Positions 10,299 to 19,052 are shown, numbered from the stretch's first letter. The stretch: 64,000 nucleotides of DNA from Aureimonas sp. Leaf324 (GCF_001423245.1 NZ_LMOH01000004.1:48820-112819); one strand, 5' to 3'. Numbers and translations are program-made. Notes: generated by a model from the letters alone, not told the origin.

Positions 10299-10847
10299 TC
10301 AGCCGCCGATCGGCGCCACGGGTCCGAGGGAAAGCTGGTGCAGCGCGTCGTCCACCACGGCCTCCGGCGACGCCTCGACCGACACGCGCACGCCGTCCTC
10401 GTCCGGCTGCAACGGCTCGAAGTCGGCATATTGCGAGGCGAGCAGCGAGGGCGGCATGTAGTGTCCCTTGCGCTTCTCCATGCGCTCGCGGATCAGCGCC
10501 TCGTCGCCCTTCAACTCCACGAAGCGCACCCGCGCCGCCGCCCCGCGCAACACATCGCGATAGCGCCGCTTCAGCGCCGAGCAGGTGATCACGGTGGAAC
10601 GCCCGGCCGCCGCCTCGCCCGACACCCAGTCGCGGATCGCGACCAGCCAGGGCGCCCGGTCTTCGTCGTTCAGCGGGATGCCGGCCGACATCTTGTCGAT
10701 ATTGGCCTTCGGGTGAAACTCGTCGGCCTCGGCGAAGCGCCAGCCGAGCCCCGTCGCCAGCCCCTTCGCCGTGGTCGTCTTGCCGGTGCCGGACGGGCCC
10801 ATGACGACGAGGCAGACGGGGCGGTCGGAGGCTGGGGCTACGGACAA
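10299..10847 (-). CDS. gntK: Gluconokinase
   Basis: A 182-residue kinase of the shikimate-kinase-like fold that makes 6-phosphogluconate from gluconate and ATP. It has the P-loop GPSGTGKTT, the substrate segment EADEFHPKANIDKMSAGIPLNDEDR, TCSALKRRYRD and the lid EKRKGHYMP, all typical of thermoresistant gluconokinases. The best start is a TTG at 10847 with GAGG about six bases upstream. No ATG or GTG lies before the P-loop. It sits between hemJ and rho on the same strand. No other gluconate gene is nearby. Confidence 0.87.
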   Translation of the reverse strand: MSVAPASDRPVCLVVMGPSGTGKTTTAKGLATGLGWRFAEADEFHPKANIDKMSAGIPLNDEDRAPWLVAIRDWVSGEAAAGRSTVITCSALKRRYRDVLRGAAARVRFVELKGDEALIRERMEKRKGHYMPPSLLASQYADFEPLQPDEDGVRVSVEASPEAVVDDALHQLSLGPVAPIGG

Positions 10848-10918
10848 GGGGAACCTCGGCTCCGGGGGATTTCAGGTCCGCGTTAGATCGCACCGGCGGG
10901 GCGAAAGGCAAGCCGCGA

Positions 10919-11446
10919 TCAGAAGGGCTTCACCACCACGAGGATCACGATCACCACCATGAGGAGCGCCGGCACCTCGTTCATGATCCGCCAATGCCGG
11001 CTCGACTTGGTGATCTCGTCGCGCTCCAGCCGCTTGCGCGAAGCCGACAGGTAGCCGTGGACGCCCGACAAGAGCACCACGAAGAGGAGCTTGGCATGCA
11101 GCCAGCCGCCCCGGAACTGGAACACCTCGATCGCGAGCCACAGGCCCGCCACCCAGGTCACGACCATCGCCGGGTTGATGATGCCGCGCATCAGGCGCCG
11201 CTCCATCACCTTGAACGTCTCGGCCTCGCGCGACCCCGCCCCCGCCTCCGTGTGGTAGACGAAGAGGCGCGGCAGATAGAGCATCCCCGCCATCCACGAG
11301 ATCACCGCGAGGATGTGAAGGCTCTTCACCCACGCTTGCGCCTCGAGCGGCACCAGCCCGAACAGGACGATTGCCAGCACCACGCCGCCGGCCAGCGCAT
11401 AGAGCAGCGAACGGTCCTTCGCGACGGGCTTGGGCAAAACGGTCAT
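10919..11446 (-). CDS. hemJ: Protoporphyrinogen IX oxidase HemJ
   Basis: A 175-residue inner-membrane protein with about four transmembrane segments. It catalyses oxidation of protoporphyrinogen IX to protoporphyrin IX, the penultimate step of heme synthesis. Family features are WVKSLHILAVISWMAGMLYLPRLFVYH with conserved His, and the MRGIINPAMVVTW segment. The C-terminal IMNEVPALLMVVIVILV helix ends in VKPF. It lies immediately downstream of hemE, another heme gene, with a palindromic repeat between them. Confidence 0.92.
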   Translation of the reverse strand: MTVLPKPVAKDRSLLYALAGGVVLAIVLFGLVPLEAQAWVKSLHILAVISWMAGMLYLPRLFVYHTEAGAGSREAETFKVMERRLMRGIINPAMVVTWVAGLWLAIEVFQFRGGWLHAKLLFVVLLSGVHGYLSASRKRLERDEITKSSRHWRIMNEVPALLMVVIVILVVVKPF

Positions 11447-11528
11447 GGCATCCTCCGGCAGGGCTCCCCGCCTGCCTAGTCGAGAACCGCACCGAACGGA
11501 AGCGGTGGGGTGAAGACGGGGGCGCCGC

Positions 11529-11573
11529 CCCCGACCCCGCCAGGGGAAATGATTTCCCCTGGCGGGGTCGGGG
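11529..11573. repeat. Intergenic palindromic element, copy 1
   Basis: Two perfectly complementary 22-base arms (11529-11550 and 11552-11573) flank a single base. The core GGGGAAATGATTTCCCC and the flanking GAAGACGGGGGC (from 11513) and CGGCAGCCCCGC (to about 11585) recur in the hisB-hslV gap at 39.5-39.7 kb. On the minus strand it lies between hemE and hemJ and could fold into a very stable hairpin, so it may act as an attenuating or stabilising structure. Confidence 0.8.
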
Positions 11574-11584
11574 CGGCAGCCCCG

Positions 11585-12610
11585 CTATCCCCCCCGCCGC
11601 ACCCGCTCGACGAGGTGCTCGACATGGGCGATCGGCGCGTCAGGCGTGATGCCGTGGCCGAGGTTGAAGATCAGCGGGCCGTGGCCGAGGCTCCGGAGGA
11701 TGGCGTCGATGCCCTCGTCCAGCGCGCGGCCGCCGGCGATGAGGCGGAGCGGGTCGAGGTTGCCCTGGACCGGGCCCTGCCGCTGGAGATCGGCGGCGAA
11801 GGAGAAGGGGACGGACCAGTCGAGGCCGACGGCATCGACGCCCGTGCCCTCGCGATAGGCGGGCAGGAGCGGTCCGGCGCCCTTGGGGAAGCCGATGATG
11901 CGGGCCTGGGGCACGGCGGCGCGCACGCGCTCGACGATGCGCCGGGTGGGGCCGATCGAGAAGCGATGGAAGGACAGTTCGTCGAGGACGCCCGCCCAGG
12001 AATCGAAGATCTGGACGCAGTCGGCCCCCGCCTGCAGCTGGCGGATCAGGTACTCGGCGCTCATCTCGGCGAGGAGCTCCAGAAGTTCGTCCATGGCCTC
12101 CGGGTGCTGGTAGGCGAAGCGCCGCGCCGGACCCTGGTCGGGTGTGCCGTGGCCGGCGATCATGTAGGTCGCCACCGTCCAGGGCGCGCCGCAGAAGCCG
12201 ATGAGGGTGGTCTCCTCGGGGAGTTCGGCGCGCAGGCGCGTGACGGTTGCGATCACGGGCGCGAGGTGGGTCTCGGCGTTGGTGGGGTCGAGGCCGGCGA
12301 TCTCGTGCGGCGCGATCGGATCCATCTGCGGACCCTCGCCTTGCACGAAACGAACGTTGCGCCGCAGGGCATCGGGGATCACGAGAATGTCGGAAAAGAG
12401 GATCGCCGCGTCGAAGCCGAAGCGGCGGATCGGCTGCAGCGTCACCTCGGTCGCAAGATCCGGATTGTAGCAGAGGTCGAGGAAGCCGCCGGCCCGCGCC
12501 CGCGTCTCGCGGTATTCGGGGAGGTAGCGCCCGGCCTGGCGCATCAGCCAGATGGGGGGCGGGAACACGGTCTCGCCGGCGAGAACGCGCAGGAGCTTGC
12601 GCTCTGGCAT
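11585..12610 (-). CDS. hemE: Uroporphyrinogen decarboxylase
   Basis: A 341-residue TIM-barrel enzyme that removes four carboxyls from uroporphyrinogen III to give coproporphyrinogen III in heme synthesis. It has the N-terminal signature [17 protein letters not shown], the catalytic Asp in [26 protein letters not shown] and FDSWAGVL. The ATG at 12610 has AAAGG about seven bases upstream; a GTG at 12634 is possible but less likely. hemE adjoins the candidate replication origin, as in Caulobacter and several rhizobia. Confidence 0.96.
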   Translation of the reverse strand: MPERKLLRVLAGETVFPPPIWLMRQAGRYLPEYRETRARAGGFLDLCYNPDLATEVTLQPIRRFGFDAAILFSDILVIPDALRRNVRFVQGEGPQMDPIAPHEIAGLDPTNAETHLAPVIATVTRLRAELPEETTLIGFCGAPWTVATYMIAGHGTPDQGPARRFAYQHPEAMDELLELLAEMSAEYLIRQLQAGADCVQIFDSWAGVLDELSFHRFSIGPTRRIVERVRAAVPQARIIGFPKGAGPLLPAYREGTGVDAVGLDWSVPFSFAADLQRQGPVQGNLDPLRLIAGGRALDEGIDAILRSLGHGPLIFNLGHGITPDAPIAHVEHLVERVRRGG

Positions 12611-13225
12611 GGGACACCTTTCGGGAAGCGGCACGGGCGAGGCGAGGGATGCCCGGCGCGAGACCCCGCGTCCAGTCTCTTTCGAGACGGCCGGAGGGCT
12701 GAGCGCCGACCGCTCGTCAGATAGCCCGGAGGGTTTTCCCGTCCGCCCCTCTTAGAAAAGAAATCCATGAATCTGAGATTCTGATTCTATGAGTCGGTGG
12801 ATCATGGGAATTCACAGGGGCGAAACGATGGGCCGCAAACCGGGGTCCGATGCGGCAGGCGGCGCGATGGGGCGAAGTGGCTGCGGCATCAGGCGGTTGG
12901 CCGCGATCGCGGCTCGGGGGTCAGCGGGCGCGTCCCCGAAATTCACAAGCGCACGCCCACAGCCTCCCGGCGCTCGTGAACTGTGGATGACGGCGGAGTT
13001 TTCAAACGGGGCGAAATCGCTTGCCAGCCGGCCGCGCCGCCGGTCCCCTGATTCCCACAGAGGGCCGACAATTGCGGGGGGCGCTTCAGCTTTCGCTGGA
13101 CGGGCGGGGGAGAATCGAGTCCCGCTTCGTCCGGCGGCTTCCCGCATTTCGCGGGCTCAAATAAACAAGCGCTGTTTGAACAAAGATTTAAGGACGCGCG
13201 GCAACGCGCGGGAAAGGATGCCGGC
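12611..13225. other. Candidate chromosomal origin of replication (oriC)
   Basis: This 615-bp gap between divergent hemE and maf contains no credible gene. It has TGTGGATGA at 12982-12990 (one change from a DnaA box on the opposite strand) and GGTGGATCA at 12796-12804 (one change from the Caulobacter G-box TGATCCACA). The maf-proximal end is AT-rich (13157-13192), a possible unwinding element. GANTC sites cluster at 12769, 12777, 12783 and 12791, with three more at 13050, 13112 and 13117. Genes diverge from it on both sides, and parAB plus a perfect parS lie 8-10 kb away. Origins next to hemE are known in Caulobacter and Sinorhizobium. I saw no TTAA-N7-TTAA CtrA site. Confidence 0.62.
12769..12795. 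promoter_or_regulatory. Cluster of four GANTC methylation sites
   Basis: GAATC, GATTC, GATTC and GAGTC start at 12769, 12777, 12783 and 12791. GANTC is the target of the alphaproteobacterial cell-cycle methylase CcrM. The cluster lies about 160 bp upstream of the hemE start, inside the candidate origin, and includes the small inverted repeat GAATCT-G-AGATTC. Confidence 0.6.
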
Positions 13226-13825
13226 ATGAATCGCGATCTCGTCCTGGCCTCGGGAAGCCGCCACCGGCAGGCGCTGCTCACGCAAGCCGGCATCCGGGCC
13301 GAGGCCGATCCCTCGACGCTGGACGAGCGACTGGTCGAGGCGCCGCTGAAGGATTCCGGCGCGACGCCCGACGAGGTGGCGCTGGTGCTGGCCGAGGCGA
13401 AGGCGGTCGACGTGTCCGAGCGGCGCCCCGGGGCGCTGGTGATCGGGGCCGACCAGGTCCTGTCGGTCGGCGACGAGATCCTGCACAAGCCGGCCGACAT
13501 GGAGGCCGCGCGTCGCACGCTCCTGAAACTGTCGGGCCGCACGCACGATCTCGACAGCGCCGTGGTGCTGGCCGAAGGGGGGGCGGCGGTCTGGCGGCAT
13601 GTCTCGCGCGCCTCGATCACCTTCCGCGACCTCACGCCGGCCGAGATCGGGCGCTACCTCGCCGCGGCCGGAGACGGGGTGCTGACGAGCGTCGGCGCCT
13701 ATCAGGTGGAGGGGCGCGGCCTGCAGCTGATGGAGCGGATCGAGGGCGACCTCTTCACCATCATCGGCCTGCCCATGCTGCCGCTGATCCGGGAACTCCG
13801 GGCGCGGGGCGCGCTCGATGCGTGA
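13226..13825 (+). CDS. maf: Maf-family nucleoside triphosphate pyrophosphatase
   Basis: A 199-residue Maf/YceF-like pyrophosphatase, thought to hydrolyse non-canonical or pyrimidine nucleoside triphosphates. The N-terminal [12 protein letters not shown] is the family signature. It is followed by [10 protein letters not shown] and [20 protein letters not shown], then the [19 protein letters not shown] segment with the catalytic acidic residues. The ATG has GGAAAGG eight bases upstream. The last eight bases overlap the start of aroE, so the two are coupled. It is the first plus-strand gene to the right of the candidate origin. Confidence 0.92.
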   Translation: MNRDLVLASGSRHRQALLTQAGIRAEADPSTLDERLVEAPLKDSGATPDEVALVLAEAKAVDVSERRPGALVIGADQVLSVGDEILHKPADMEAARRTLLKLSGRTHDLDSAVVLAEGGAAVWRHVSRASITFRDLTPAEIGRYLAAAGDGVLTSVGAYQVEGRGLQLMERIEGDLFTIIGLPMLPLIRELRARGALDA

Positions 13826-14654
13826 GGCCCCCCGCGCCTTCGTCACCGGCTGGCCGATCTCCCATTCCCGCTCGCCGCTGATCCACGGGACGTGGCTTCG
13901 CGACCTGCGGATCCCGGGCTCGTATGAGCGGATCGCCGTACCGCCGGAGGATTTCTCGAGGTTTCTCGACCGGCTGCAGGGCGAGGGCTTTGCCGGCGGC
14001 AACGTCACCATCCCGCACAAGGAAGCCGCGTTCGCGGCCGCCGCCCGGCTCGACGCGGCGGCCGAGGCGATCGGCGCGGTCAATACGCTCTGGTTCGAGG
14101 ACGGCCTGCTGACCGGCGGCAACACCGACGCCTACGGCTTCTCCGCCAATCTCGACGAGCGGCTGGCGGGCTGGCGCGAGGCGCGAACTGCGGTGGTGCT
14201 GGGCGCGGGCGGTGCGGCCCGCGCCGTGGTGCATGCGCTGCGAGAAGCCGGGATCGCCCGCATCACCATCCTCAACCGGACGCGCGCACGCGCCGAGCGT
14301 CTGGCGGACGCCTTCGGGGCCGAGGCGGGCGGCGAGGACGACTTTTCCGCGCTCGCCCGGTCCTGCGACCTCGTGGTCAACACGCGGCCCGCCGACCCGG
14401 AGGGCCTCCGCGAGGCCGACACGCGCGCGATCGAGGCCCTGCCGGAGGGTGCCCTCGTCACCGACATCGTCTATGTCCCGCTGGCAACGCCGATCCTTCA
14501 GGCCGCCTCCGCGCGCGGCCTTCGCACCGCCGACGGGCTCGGCATGCTCCTGCATCAGGCGGTGCCGGGCTTCGAGCGCTGGTTCGGGCAGCGGCCCACC
14601 GTCGACGAGGCGCTGCGTCGGGCCGTGATCGCCGACATCGAGGCGCACGCGTGA
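13818..14654 (+). CDS. aroE: Shikimate dehydrogenase
   Basis: A 278-residue NADPH-dependent enzyme that reduces 3-dehydroshikimate to shikimate in aromatic amino acid synthesis. The shikimate-binding SHSRSPLIH is near residues 14-22. NVTIPHK holds the catalytic Lys, followed by IGAVNTLW, the paired Asp in GGNTDAYGF, the cofactor loop VLGAGGAAR and [10 protein letters not shown]. The usual N-A-T-x-x-G-M stretch after the Rossmann strand reads [11 protein letters not shown] here, an unusual variant. It overlaps maf by 8 bp and coaE by 4 bp (GTGA). Confidence 0.93.
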   Translation: MREAPRAFVTGWPISHSRSPLIHGTWLRDLRIPGSYERIAVPPEDFSRFLDRLQGEGFAGGNVTIPHKEAAFAAAARLDAAAEAIGAVNTLWFEDGLLTGGNTDAYGFSANLDERLAGWREARTAVVLGAGGAARAVVHALREAGIARITILNRTRARAERLADAFGAEAGGEDDFSALARSCDLVVNTRPADPEGLREADTRAIEALPEGALVTDIVYVPLATPILQAASARGLRTADGLGMLLHQAVPGFERWFGQRPTVDEALRRAVIADIEAHA

Positions 14655-15244
14655 AGGTCCTCGGCCTCACCGGCTCGATCGGCATGGGCAAGTCGACGAC
14701 GGCCGAGATGTTCGAAGCGCTCGGCGTGCCCGTCCATTCCGCCGACGCCGCCGTGCACCGCCTCTATGCCGGGCGCGCCGCGCCGCTGGTGGAGGCGCGC
14801 TTTCCCGGCACGGTGCGGGACGGCGTCGTCGATCGTGCGGCGCTCGGCGCGCGTGTCCTCGGCGACGCCGAAGCGCTTGCCGCGCTGGAAGCCATCGTCC
14901 ACCCGCTGGTGCGCGAGGAGGAGCGGGCGTTCCTTGAGGCCGCGCGCGAGGCCGGGGCGCCGCTGGCAGTCCTCGACATTCCCCTTCTCTTCGAGACCGG
15001 CGGCGAGGGGCGGGTCGATGCCGTCCTCGTCGTCACCGCGCCGCCGGATGTCCAGCGCGCGCGCGTCCTCGCGCGCCCCGGCATGACGGCCGAGCGGTTC
15101 GAAAAGATCCTCACGAGCCAGATGCCGGACGCCGAGAAGCGACGCCGCGCCGACTTCGTGATCGACACGGGCGAGGGACTGGAACCTGCACGAGCCGCGG
15201 TGCGGCGGATCGTCGAGGGGTTCGGCGCGCTGCCCAAGACCTGA
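14651..15244 (+). CDS. coaE: Dephospho-CoA kinase
   Basis: A 197-residue P-loop kinase that phosphorylates dephospho-CoA at the 3' hydroxyl, the last step of coenzyme A synthesis. [17 protein letters not shown] is the Walker A region. [19 protein letters not shown] and the lid helix [30 protein letters not shown] follow in family order. It starts with a GTG that overlaps the aroE stop (GTGA). maf-aroE-coaE-dnaQ is the common order beside the alphaproteobacterial origin. Confidence 0.94.
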   Translation: MKVLGLTGSIGMGKSTTAEMFEALGVPVHSADAAVHRLYAGRAAPLVEARFPGTVRDGVVDRAALGARVLGDAEALAALEAIVHPLVREEERAFLEAAREAGAPLAVLDIPLLFETGGEGRVDAVLVVTAPPDVQRARVLARPGMTAERFEKILTSQMPDAEKRRRADFVIDTGEGLEPARAAVRRIVEGFGALPKT

Positions 15245-15303
15245 GGCTTGCGCGCGGGCGCCGCCTGTCCGACATGGAGGGGGACAGCCTTAAGGGAAGT
15301 TCC

Positions 15304-16014
15304 ATGCGCGAGATCGTCTTCGACACCGAAACCACCGGGCTCGACTTCGCCGAGGACCGCGTGATCGAGATCGGCGGCATCGAACTGTGGAACCACATCC
15401 CGACGGGGCGGGAGTTCCACTGCTTCATCCGCCCGCAGGGGCGGAAGGTGGATCCCGGCGCCTTCGACATCCACGGCATCTCCGACGACTTCCTGAAGGA
15501 CAAGCCGGTTTTCGCCGAGGTGGTGGACGACGTCCTCGCCTTCTTCGACGACGCCCGGCTGATCGCGCACAACGGCACGTTCGACATGCGCTTCATCAAT
15601 GCCGAGCTCGCGCGCCTCGACCGGCCGCCGATCCCGGCCGATCGCCTGATCGACACCCTGACCATGGCGCGGCGCAAGTTTCCGATGGCGCCCGCGACGC
15701 TCGACGCGCTCTGCTCGCGCTTCTCGATCGACACCTCGAAGCGCGACAAGCACGGGGCGCTGGTCGACTCGGAGCTTCTCGCGCAGGTCTATATCGAGCT
15801 GATCGGCGGCCGGCAGTCGGCGCTGCGCCTCGTCACCGAGGACGAGGCGCGGGCGAACGAGGGCGGCGAGGGCGGGGCGCGCCGTGCGCTGCCGCCGCGT
15901 CCCGTGCCGCTGAAGCCCCGCCTCACTGCGGCTGAGATCGAGGCGCACCGTGCCTTTGTCTCGGGCCTCGGCGACGCGCCCCTGTGGCGTCGCGTCGAAG
16001 GCTACGACGCCTGA
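15304..16014 (+). CDS. dnaQ: DNA polymerase III subunit epsilon (3'-5' exonuclease)
   Basis: A 236-residue DEDDh exonuclease, the proofreading subunit of the replicase. The three exonuclease motifs are FDTETTGLD (ExoI), LIAHNGTFDMRFIN (ExoII) and KHGALVDSELLAQVY (ExoIII, with the catalytic His). The linker after residue 180 is Glu/Gly- and Pro-rich and leads to the polymerase-binding tail. I start at the ATG at 15304, which has AAGGGAAG just upstream, not the ATG at 15274 that would add ten residues. Confidence 0.94.
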   Translation: MREIVFDTETTGLDFAEDRVIEIGGIELWNHIPTGREFHCFIRPQGRKVDPGAFDIHGISDDFLKDKPVFAEVVDDVLAFFDDARLIAHNGTFDMRFINAELARLDRPPIPADRLIDTLTMARRKFPMAPATLDALCSRFSIDTSKRDKHGALVDSELLAQVYIELIGGRQSALRLVTEDEARANEGGEGGARRALPPRPVPLKPRLTAAEIEAHRAFVSGLGDAPLWRRVEGYDA

Positions 16015-16062
16015 CGACCGCGCGCCTGTTCAGGACCGCGCAGAGCTTCTAGAAGCGGCGGC

Positions 16063-16953
16063 ATGGATGCGCCGCTTCTCCCGTTTCGCCATTTCCTTCT
16101 CGGTCTCGCGGTGGTCGCGGTCTGGGGCACCAATTTCGTGGTGATCCACGAGGGTCTGAAGCATCTGCCGCCGCTCCTCTTTGCGGCCCTTCGCTTCCTA
16201 TTCGCGGCCCTGCCCGGCATCCTCCTGTTTCCGCGCCCGCGCGTGCCTTGGAGCCATCTCGCCGCCTACGGCATCCTGATCGGCACCGGCCAGTTCGGGC
16301 TCCTGTTCATCGCGATGAACGGCTTCATCTCGCCGGGGCTCGCGTCCCTCGTCATCCAAAGCCAAGTGTTCTTCACGATCGCGCTGGCGATGCGCCTGTC
16401 GGGCGAGACGATCCGCCCGTTCCAGTGGGTGGCGCTCGGCCTCGGGCTTGCCGGCCTCGGGGTCATCCTCACGCACACCGACGGCACCACGACGCCCCTC
16501 GGGCTGGCCTTGGTGCTCCTGGCGTCCCTGTCCTGGGCGGGCGGCAACATCGTGGCCCGCCACAGCCGCGTCACCAACATGCTGCCCTACGTCATCTGGG
16601 GCAGCGTCTTCTCGGCGCCGCCGCTCTTTGCCCTGTCCTTCGCGCTGGAGGGCTGGGACGCGATCCGCGCCGGCCTGGCGCGGGCCGACGCCCTGACCTT
16701 TGCCGCCGTCCTCTGGCAGACCGTCGGCAACACGCTGTTCGGCTATGCCGCCTGGGGCTGGCTCCTGTCGCGCCACCCGGCCGCGCTGATCACGCCGATG
16801 GCGCTCCTCGTGCCGCTGTTCGGCATGGGGGCCTCGGCGCTGCTCCTCGGCGAACTGCTGCCGCCGTGGAAGATCGGGGCGGCGCTCCTCGTCATGTCCG
16901 GCCTCGTCCTCGGCCTTCTCTACCCGCGCTGGCAGCGCCGCCGCGCCGCCTGA
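16063..16953 (+). CDS. EamA-family drug/metabolite exporter
   Basis: A 296-residue inner-membrane protein with about ten transmembrane helices in two EamA repeats (roughly 10-135 and 148-287). VVAVWGTNFVVIHEGL in the first repeat and the WQTVGNTLFGYAAWGWLLSRHPAALITPMALLVPLFGM region in the second are typical of E. coli EamA/RhaT-like exporters of amino acid metabolites. The substrate is unknown. It ends 62 bp before the convergent secB stop, with a shared hairpin between them. Confidence 0.85.
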   Translation: MDAPLLPFRHFLLGLAVVAVWGTNFVVIHEGLKHLPPLLFAALRFLFAALPGILLFPRPRVPWSHLAAYGILIGTGQFGLLFIAMNGFISPGLASLVIQSQVFFTIALAMRLSGETIRPFQWVALGLGLAGLGVILTHTDGTTTPLGLALVLLASLSWAGGNIVARHSRVTNMLPYVIWGSVFSAPPLFALSFALEGWDAIRAGLARADALTFAAVLWQTVGNTLFGYAAWGWLLSRHPAALITPMALLVPLFGMGASALLLGELLPPWKIGAALLVMSGLVLGLLYPRWQRRRAA

Positions 16954-16989
16954 CGAAAAAGGGCGCCGCCGGTCTCCCGGGGCGCCCTT
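16954..16989 (-). terminator. Bidirectional hairpin, intrinsic terminator of secB
   Basis: Nine-base arms AAGGGCGCC (16959-16967) and GGCGCCCTT (16981-16989) are perfectly complementary, and the loop can pair further (CCGG/CCGG). Read from secB (minus), the stem is followed by a T-run. On the plus strand, for the EamA gene, no T-run follows. Confidence 0.8.
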
Positions 16990-17014
16990 CGTCGATGGCT
17001 TGGCGAGGCGCCGG

Positions 17015-17536
17015 TCAGACGACCGGCTGGACCTGCGCCTTCGTGCGCTCCTCGGCGAGGCGCTGCGTGAAGAGCGCCGCGAAGTCGATCGGGTCGATCA
17101 TCAGCGGCGGGAAGCCGGCATTGCGCGTCACGTCGGCGACGATCTGCCGCGCGAACGGGAACAGGAGGCGCGGGCACTCGATGAAGAGGACCGGCAGCAT
17201 GTGCTCTTGCGGGAAACCCTCGAGGCGGAACACGCCGCCGTATTCGAGTTCCACGTGAAACAGCGTGTCGGCGCCCTCGCCGGCGCGCGCGTTCAGCGTC
17301 AGGCGGACGTCGTATTCGTGGTCGCCGCCCTGGACCGGGTTGGCGCCGACATTGACGCCGATGTTGATGCCGGGCGCGCGCGACTGGCCGCGCAGCGAGG
17401 CGGGCGCGCCGGGGCTCTCGAACGACAGGTCCTTGATGTACTGGGCGAGGATGTTGAGCGAGGGCTGGGCCGCCTGGCTCGCACCGTTGGCGCCGTTCGC
17501 GCCGTTGGCACCGTTGGTGTGGTCGATCTGGGACAT
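17015..17536 (-). CDS. secB: Protein-export chaperone SecB
   Basis: A 173-residue tetrameric cytosolic chaperone that keeps preproteins unfolded and hands them to Sec[18 protein letters not shown], the [13 protein letters not shown] strand, [15 protein letters not shown] and [28 protein letters not shown] are family signatures. The N-terminus carries an unusual Asn-Gly-Ala tandem repeat encoded by a 9-bp repeat. A parS-like site lies within the coding sequence at 17247-17262. Confidence 0.96.
   Translation of the reverse strand: MSQIDHTNGANGANGANGASQAAQPSLNILAQYIKDLSFESPGAPASLRGQSRAPGINIGVNVGANPVQGGDHEYDVRLTLNARAGEGADTLFHVELEYGGVFRLEGFPQEHMLPVLFIECPRLLFPFARQIVADVTRNAGFPPLMIDPIDFAALFTQRLAEERTKAQVQPVV
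17247..17262. promoter_or_regulatory. parS-like site in secB
   Basis: AGTTCCACGTGAAACA differs from the parS palindrome at two positions (1 and 5) and keeps the central CACGTG and the whole right half. It is coding, so chance conservation of the peptide FHVEL cannot be excluded. Confidence 0.5.
17481..17516. repeat. 9-bp tandem repeat in secB
   Basis: Four near-identical 9-base units (pattern GCRCCGTTS on the plus strand) encode the Asn-Gly-Ala repeat at residues 8-19 of SecB. Such in-frame repeats can change copy number by slippage without frameshift. Confidence 0.75.
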
Positions 17537-17656
17537 CGGGGCTCCTCGGGCGCGTCTGCGGCGCCCCTTCCAAGATGGCGGCGTTTCAGCCGCGGCTCGG
17601 GGCCGCAGCTATCACGGGGCCGGGGGGAGAAACAAGCACGGGCGCCGCAACGCCCC

Positions 17657-18184
17657 TCAGTGCAGCGTGCGCGGTCCCCGCTCGTCCGGATCCTCGCCCG
17701 GGCCGCCGAGGCGGGTCCACGGGCTGCCGTCGGTGCCGTCGCGGCGGCGGAACTCGCCGCCGGTGAGGTCGATCACCTCGGGGCCCGGCTGGCGGTAGGG
17801 CGCGGTGCGCGCGCCGGTCGGGCCGACCACGACGATGCGCGAGCGCAGGCGATGCCACACGAAGTCGCGCACCGGCGGCAGGAACAGGAGAAGGCCGACG
17901 ACGTCGGTCACGAAGCCCGGCAGGATCAGGAGAATGCCGGCCAGCGCGATCATCGCGCCGTGCACGATCTGGCGCTCGGGCAGGCGGCCGGCGCGCGCCT
18001 CGGCCTGCGCGGCGCGCAAGGTCGACAGGGTCTGGCGCTTCAGGAGCGCGGCGCCCAAGAGGATCGAGGCGACGACCAGTGCCAGCGTCGGCCAGACGCC
18101 GATCTCGCCGCCGACCCAGATGAACACGCCGATCTCGATCAGCGGCAGCGCCAGAAGCGCCAGGGGGATGAGGATCAGCGGCAT
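17657..18184 (-). CDS. fxsA: FxsA-family membrane protein
   Basis: A 175-residue cytoplasmic-membrane protein of the FxsA family, named for overcoming F exclusion of phage T7 in E. coli; its cellular role is unclear. It has about four hydrophobic segments (PLILIPLALLALPLIEIGVFIWVGGEIG, then ALVVASILLGAALL, MIALAGILLILPGFVTDVVGLLLFLPPVR). The conserved LLILPGFVTDVVGLLLF hallmark is complete. The frame is open far upstream to 19054, but only from the ATG at 18184 does the protein match the family. It precedes secB on the same strand. Confidence 0.88.
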   Translation of the reverse strand: MPLILIPLALLALPLIEIGVFIWVGGEIGVWPTLALVVASILLGAALLKRQTLSTLRAAQAEARAGRLPERQIVHGAMIALAGILLILPGFVTDVVGLLLFLPPVRDFVWHRLRSRIVVVGPTGARTAPYRQPGPEVIDLTGGEFRRRDGTDGSPWTRLGGPGEDPDERGPRTLH

Positions 18185-18260
18185 GAGAGGGCTCGAGGTC
18201 TCCGAAGCGGCGGGAGGGGCCCGCCGGTGCGCGCTCAACATAGGACGCGGAAGCGTGAAT

Positions 18261-18289
18261 TTGAATGCGCGCCGCCCTGGCTCTATATG
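18261..18289 (+). promoter_or_regulatory. Putative sigma-70 promoter of timA
   Basis: TTGAAT (18261-18266) and TATATG (18284-18289) are spaced by exactly 17 bp. Transcription would begin near 18296, leaving a leader of about 40 nt before the ATG at 18335. The predicted transcript would cover timA, mltA, smr and the XRE gene. Confidence 0.6.
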
Positions 18290-18334
18290 ACGGAGGCATA
18301 ACCATCGCTTGATCCACGGGACATACGGGCATTC

Positions 18335-19027
18335 ATGGGCTTCGGGACGATCTTCTTCATCGTGGTAGCGGCGATCGTCCTGTACCAGTTGCGCTCGGTC
18401 CTTGGCCGGCGGACCGGAAACGAGCGTCCGCCCTTCGATCCTTATTCCCGTCCGACCGAGGGTCCGGCGCCGGCGCAGGGCAATGTCGTGACGCTGCCCT
18501 CGCGCCGCGTGAACGCCGACGAGACGGCCGTCAGCCCCTACGAGGCGATCGACAAGGCGACCGTGCCCGGCACCCCGGCCAACGAGGGCCTGCGCCGGAT
18601 CAAGGACGCCGACCCGAGTTTCGAGGTCGCGACCTTCGTCGAGGGCGCCAAGACCGCCTACGAGATGATCGTCACCGCCTTTGCCGATGGCGACCGCAAG
18701 CTTCTCCAGAACCTCCTGTCGCCCGAGGTCTACCAGGGCTTTGACGCCTCGATCTCGCAGCGCGAGGCGCGGGGCGAGCGGCTGCAGTCCTCGTTCGTCG
18801 GCATCAACGACGCGACGATCACCGGGGCCGAGCTGAAGGACCGCGAGGCGCTGGTGACGATGCGCATCGTCTCGCAACTGATCTCGGCGACGCTGAAAGC
18901 CGACGGCACGGTGGCCGACGGCGATCCCGAGACGGTGGTCGAGGTGATCGACGTCTGGACCTTCGCCCGCGACACGCGCTCGCGCGATCCGAACTGGCGT
19001 CTGGTGGAAACCGAGTCCGAGGACTGA
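18335..19027 (+). CDS. Tim44/TimA-family putative adaptor protein
   Basis: A 230-residue protein with one N-terminal membrane helix (about 2-18, FGTIFFIVVAAIVLYQL), a Pro-rich linker and a C-terminal Tim44-like domain (about 90-228). The Tim44 part has FVEGAKTAYEMIVTAFADGDRKLLQNLLSPEVY and ends with the strand pattern DVWTFARDTRSRDPNWRLVET. Bacterial TimA proteins are membrane-bound relatives of the mitochondrial import factor Tim44; their role is not established. The neighbours mltA and secB are consistent with an envelope function. Confidence 0.86.
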   Translation: MGFGTIFFIVVAAIVLYQLRSVLGRRTGNERPPFDPYSRPTEGPAPAQGNVVTLPSRRVNADETAVSPYEAIDKATVPGTPANEGLRRIKDADPSFEVATFVEGAKTAYEMIVTAFADGDRKLLQNLLSPEVYQGFDASISQREARGERLQSSFVGINDATITGAELKDREALVTMRIVSQLISATLKADGTVADGDPETVVEVIDVWTFARDTRSRDPNWRLVETESED

Positions 19028-19052
19028 CCGCCGGCGCGCGAGGGGCATCCGC

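Noticed and set aside
12611..13225. CtrA sites (TTAA-N7-TTAA) in the candidate origin
   Set aside because: Only one TTAA (around 13188) was seen, with no partner at the right distance.
12943..14125. Minus-strand frames across the maf gene and the candidate origin
   Set aside because: Composition is typical of shadow frames, and maf and aroE on the plus strand have full motifs.
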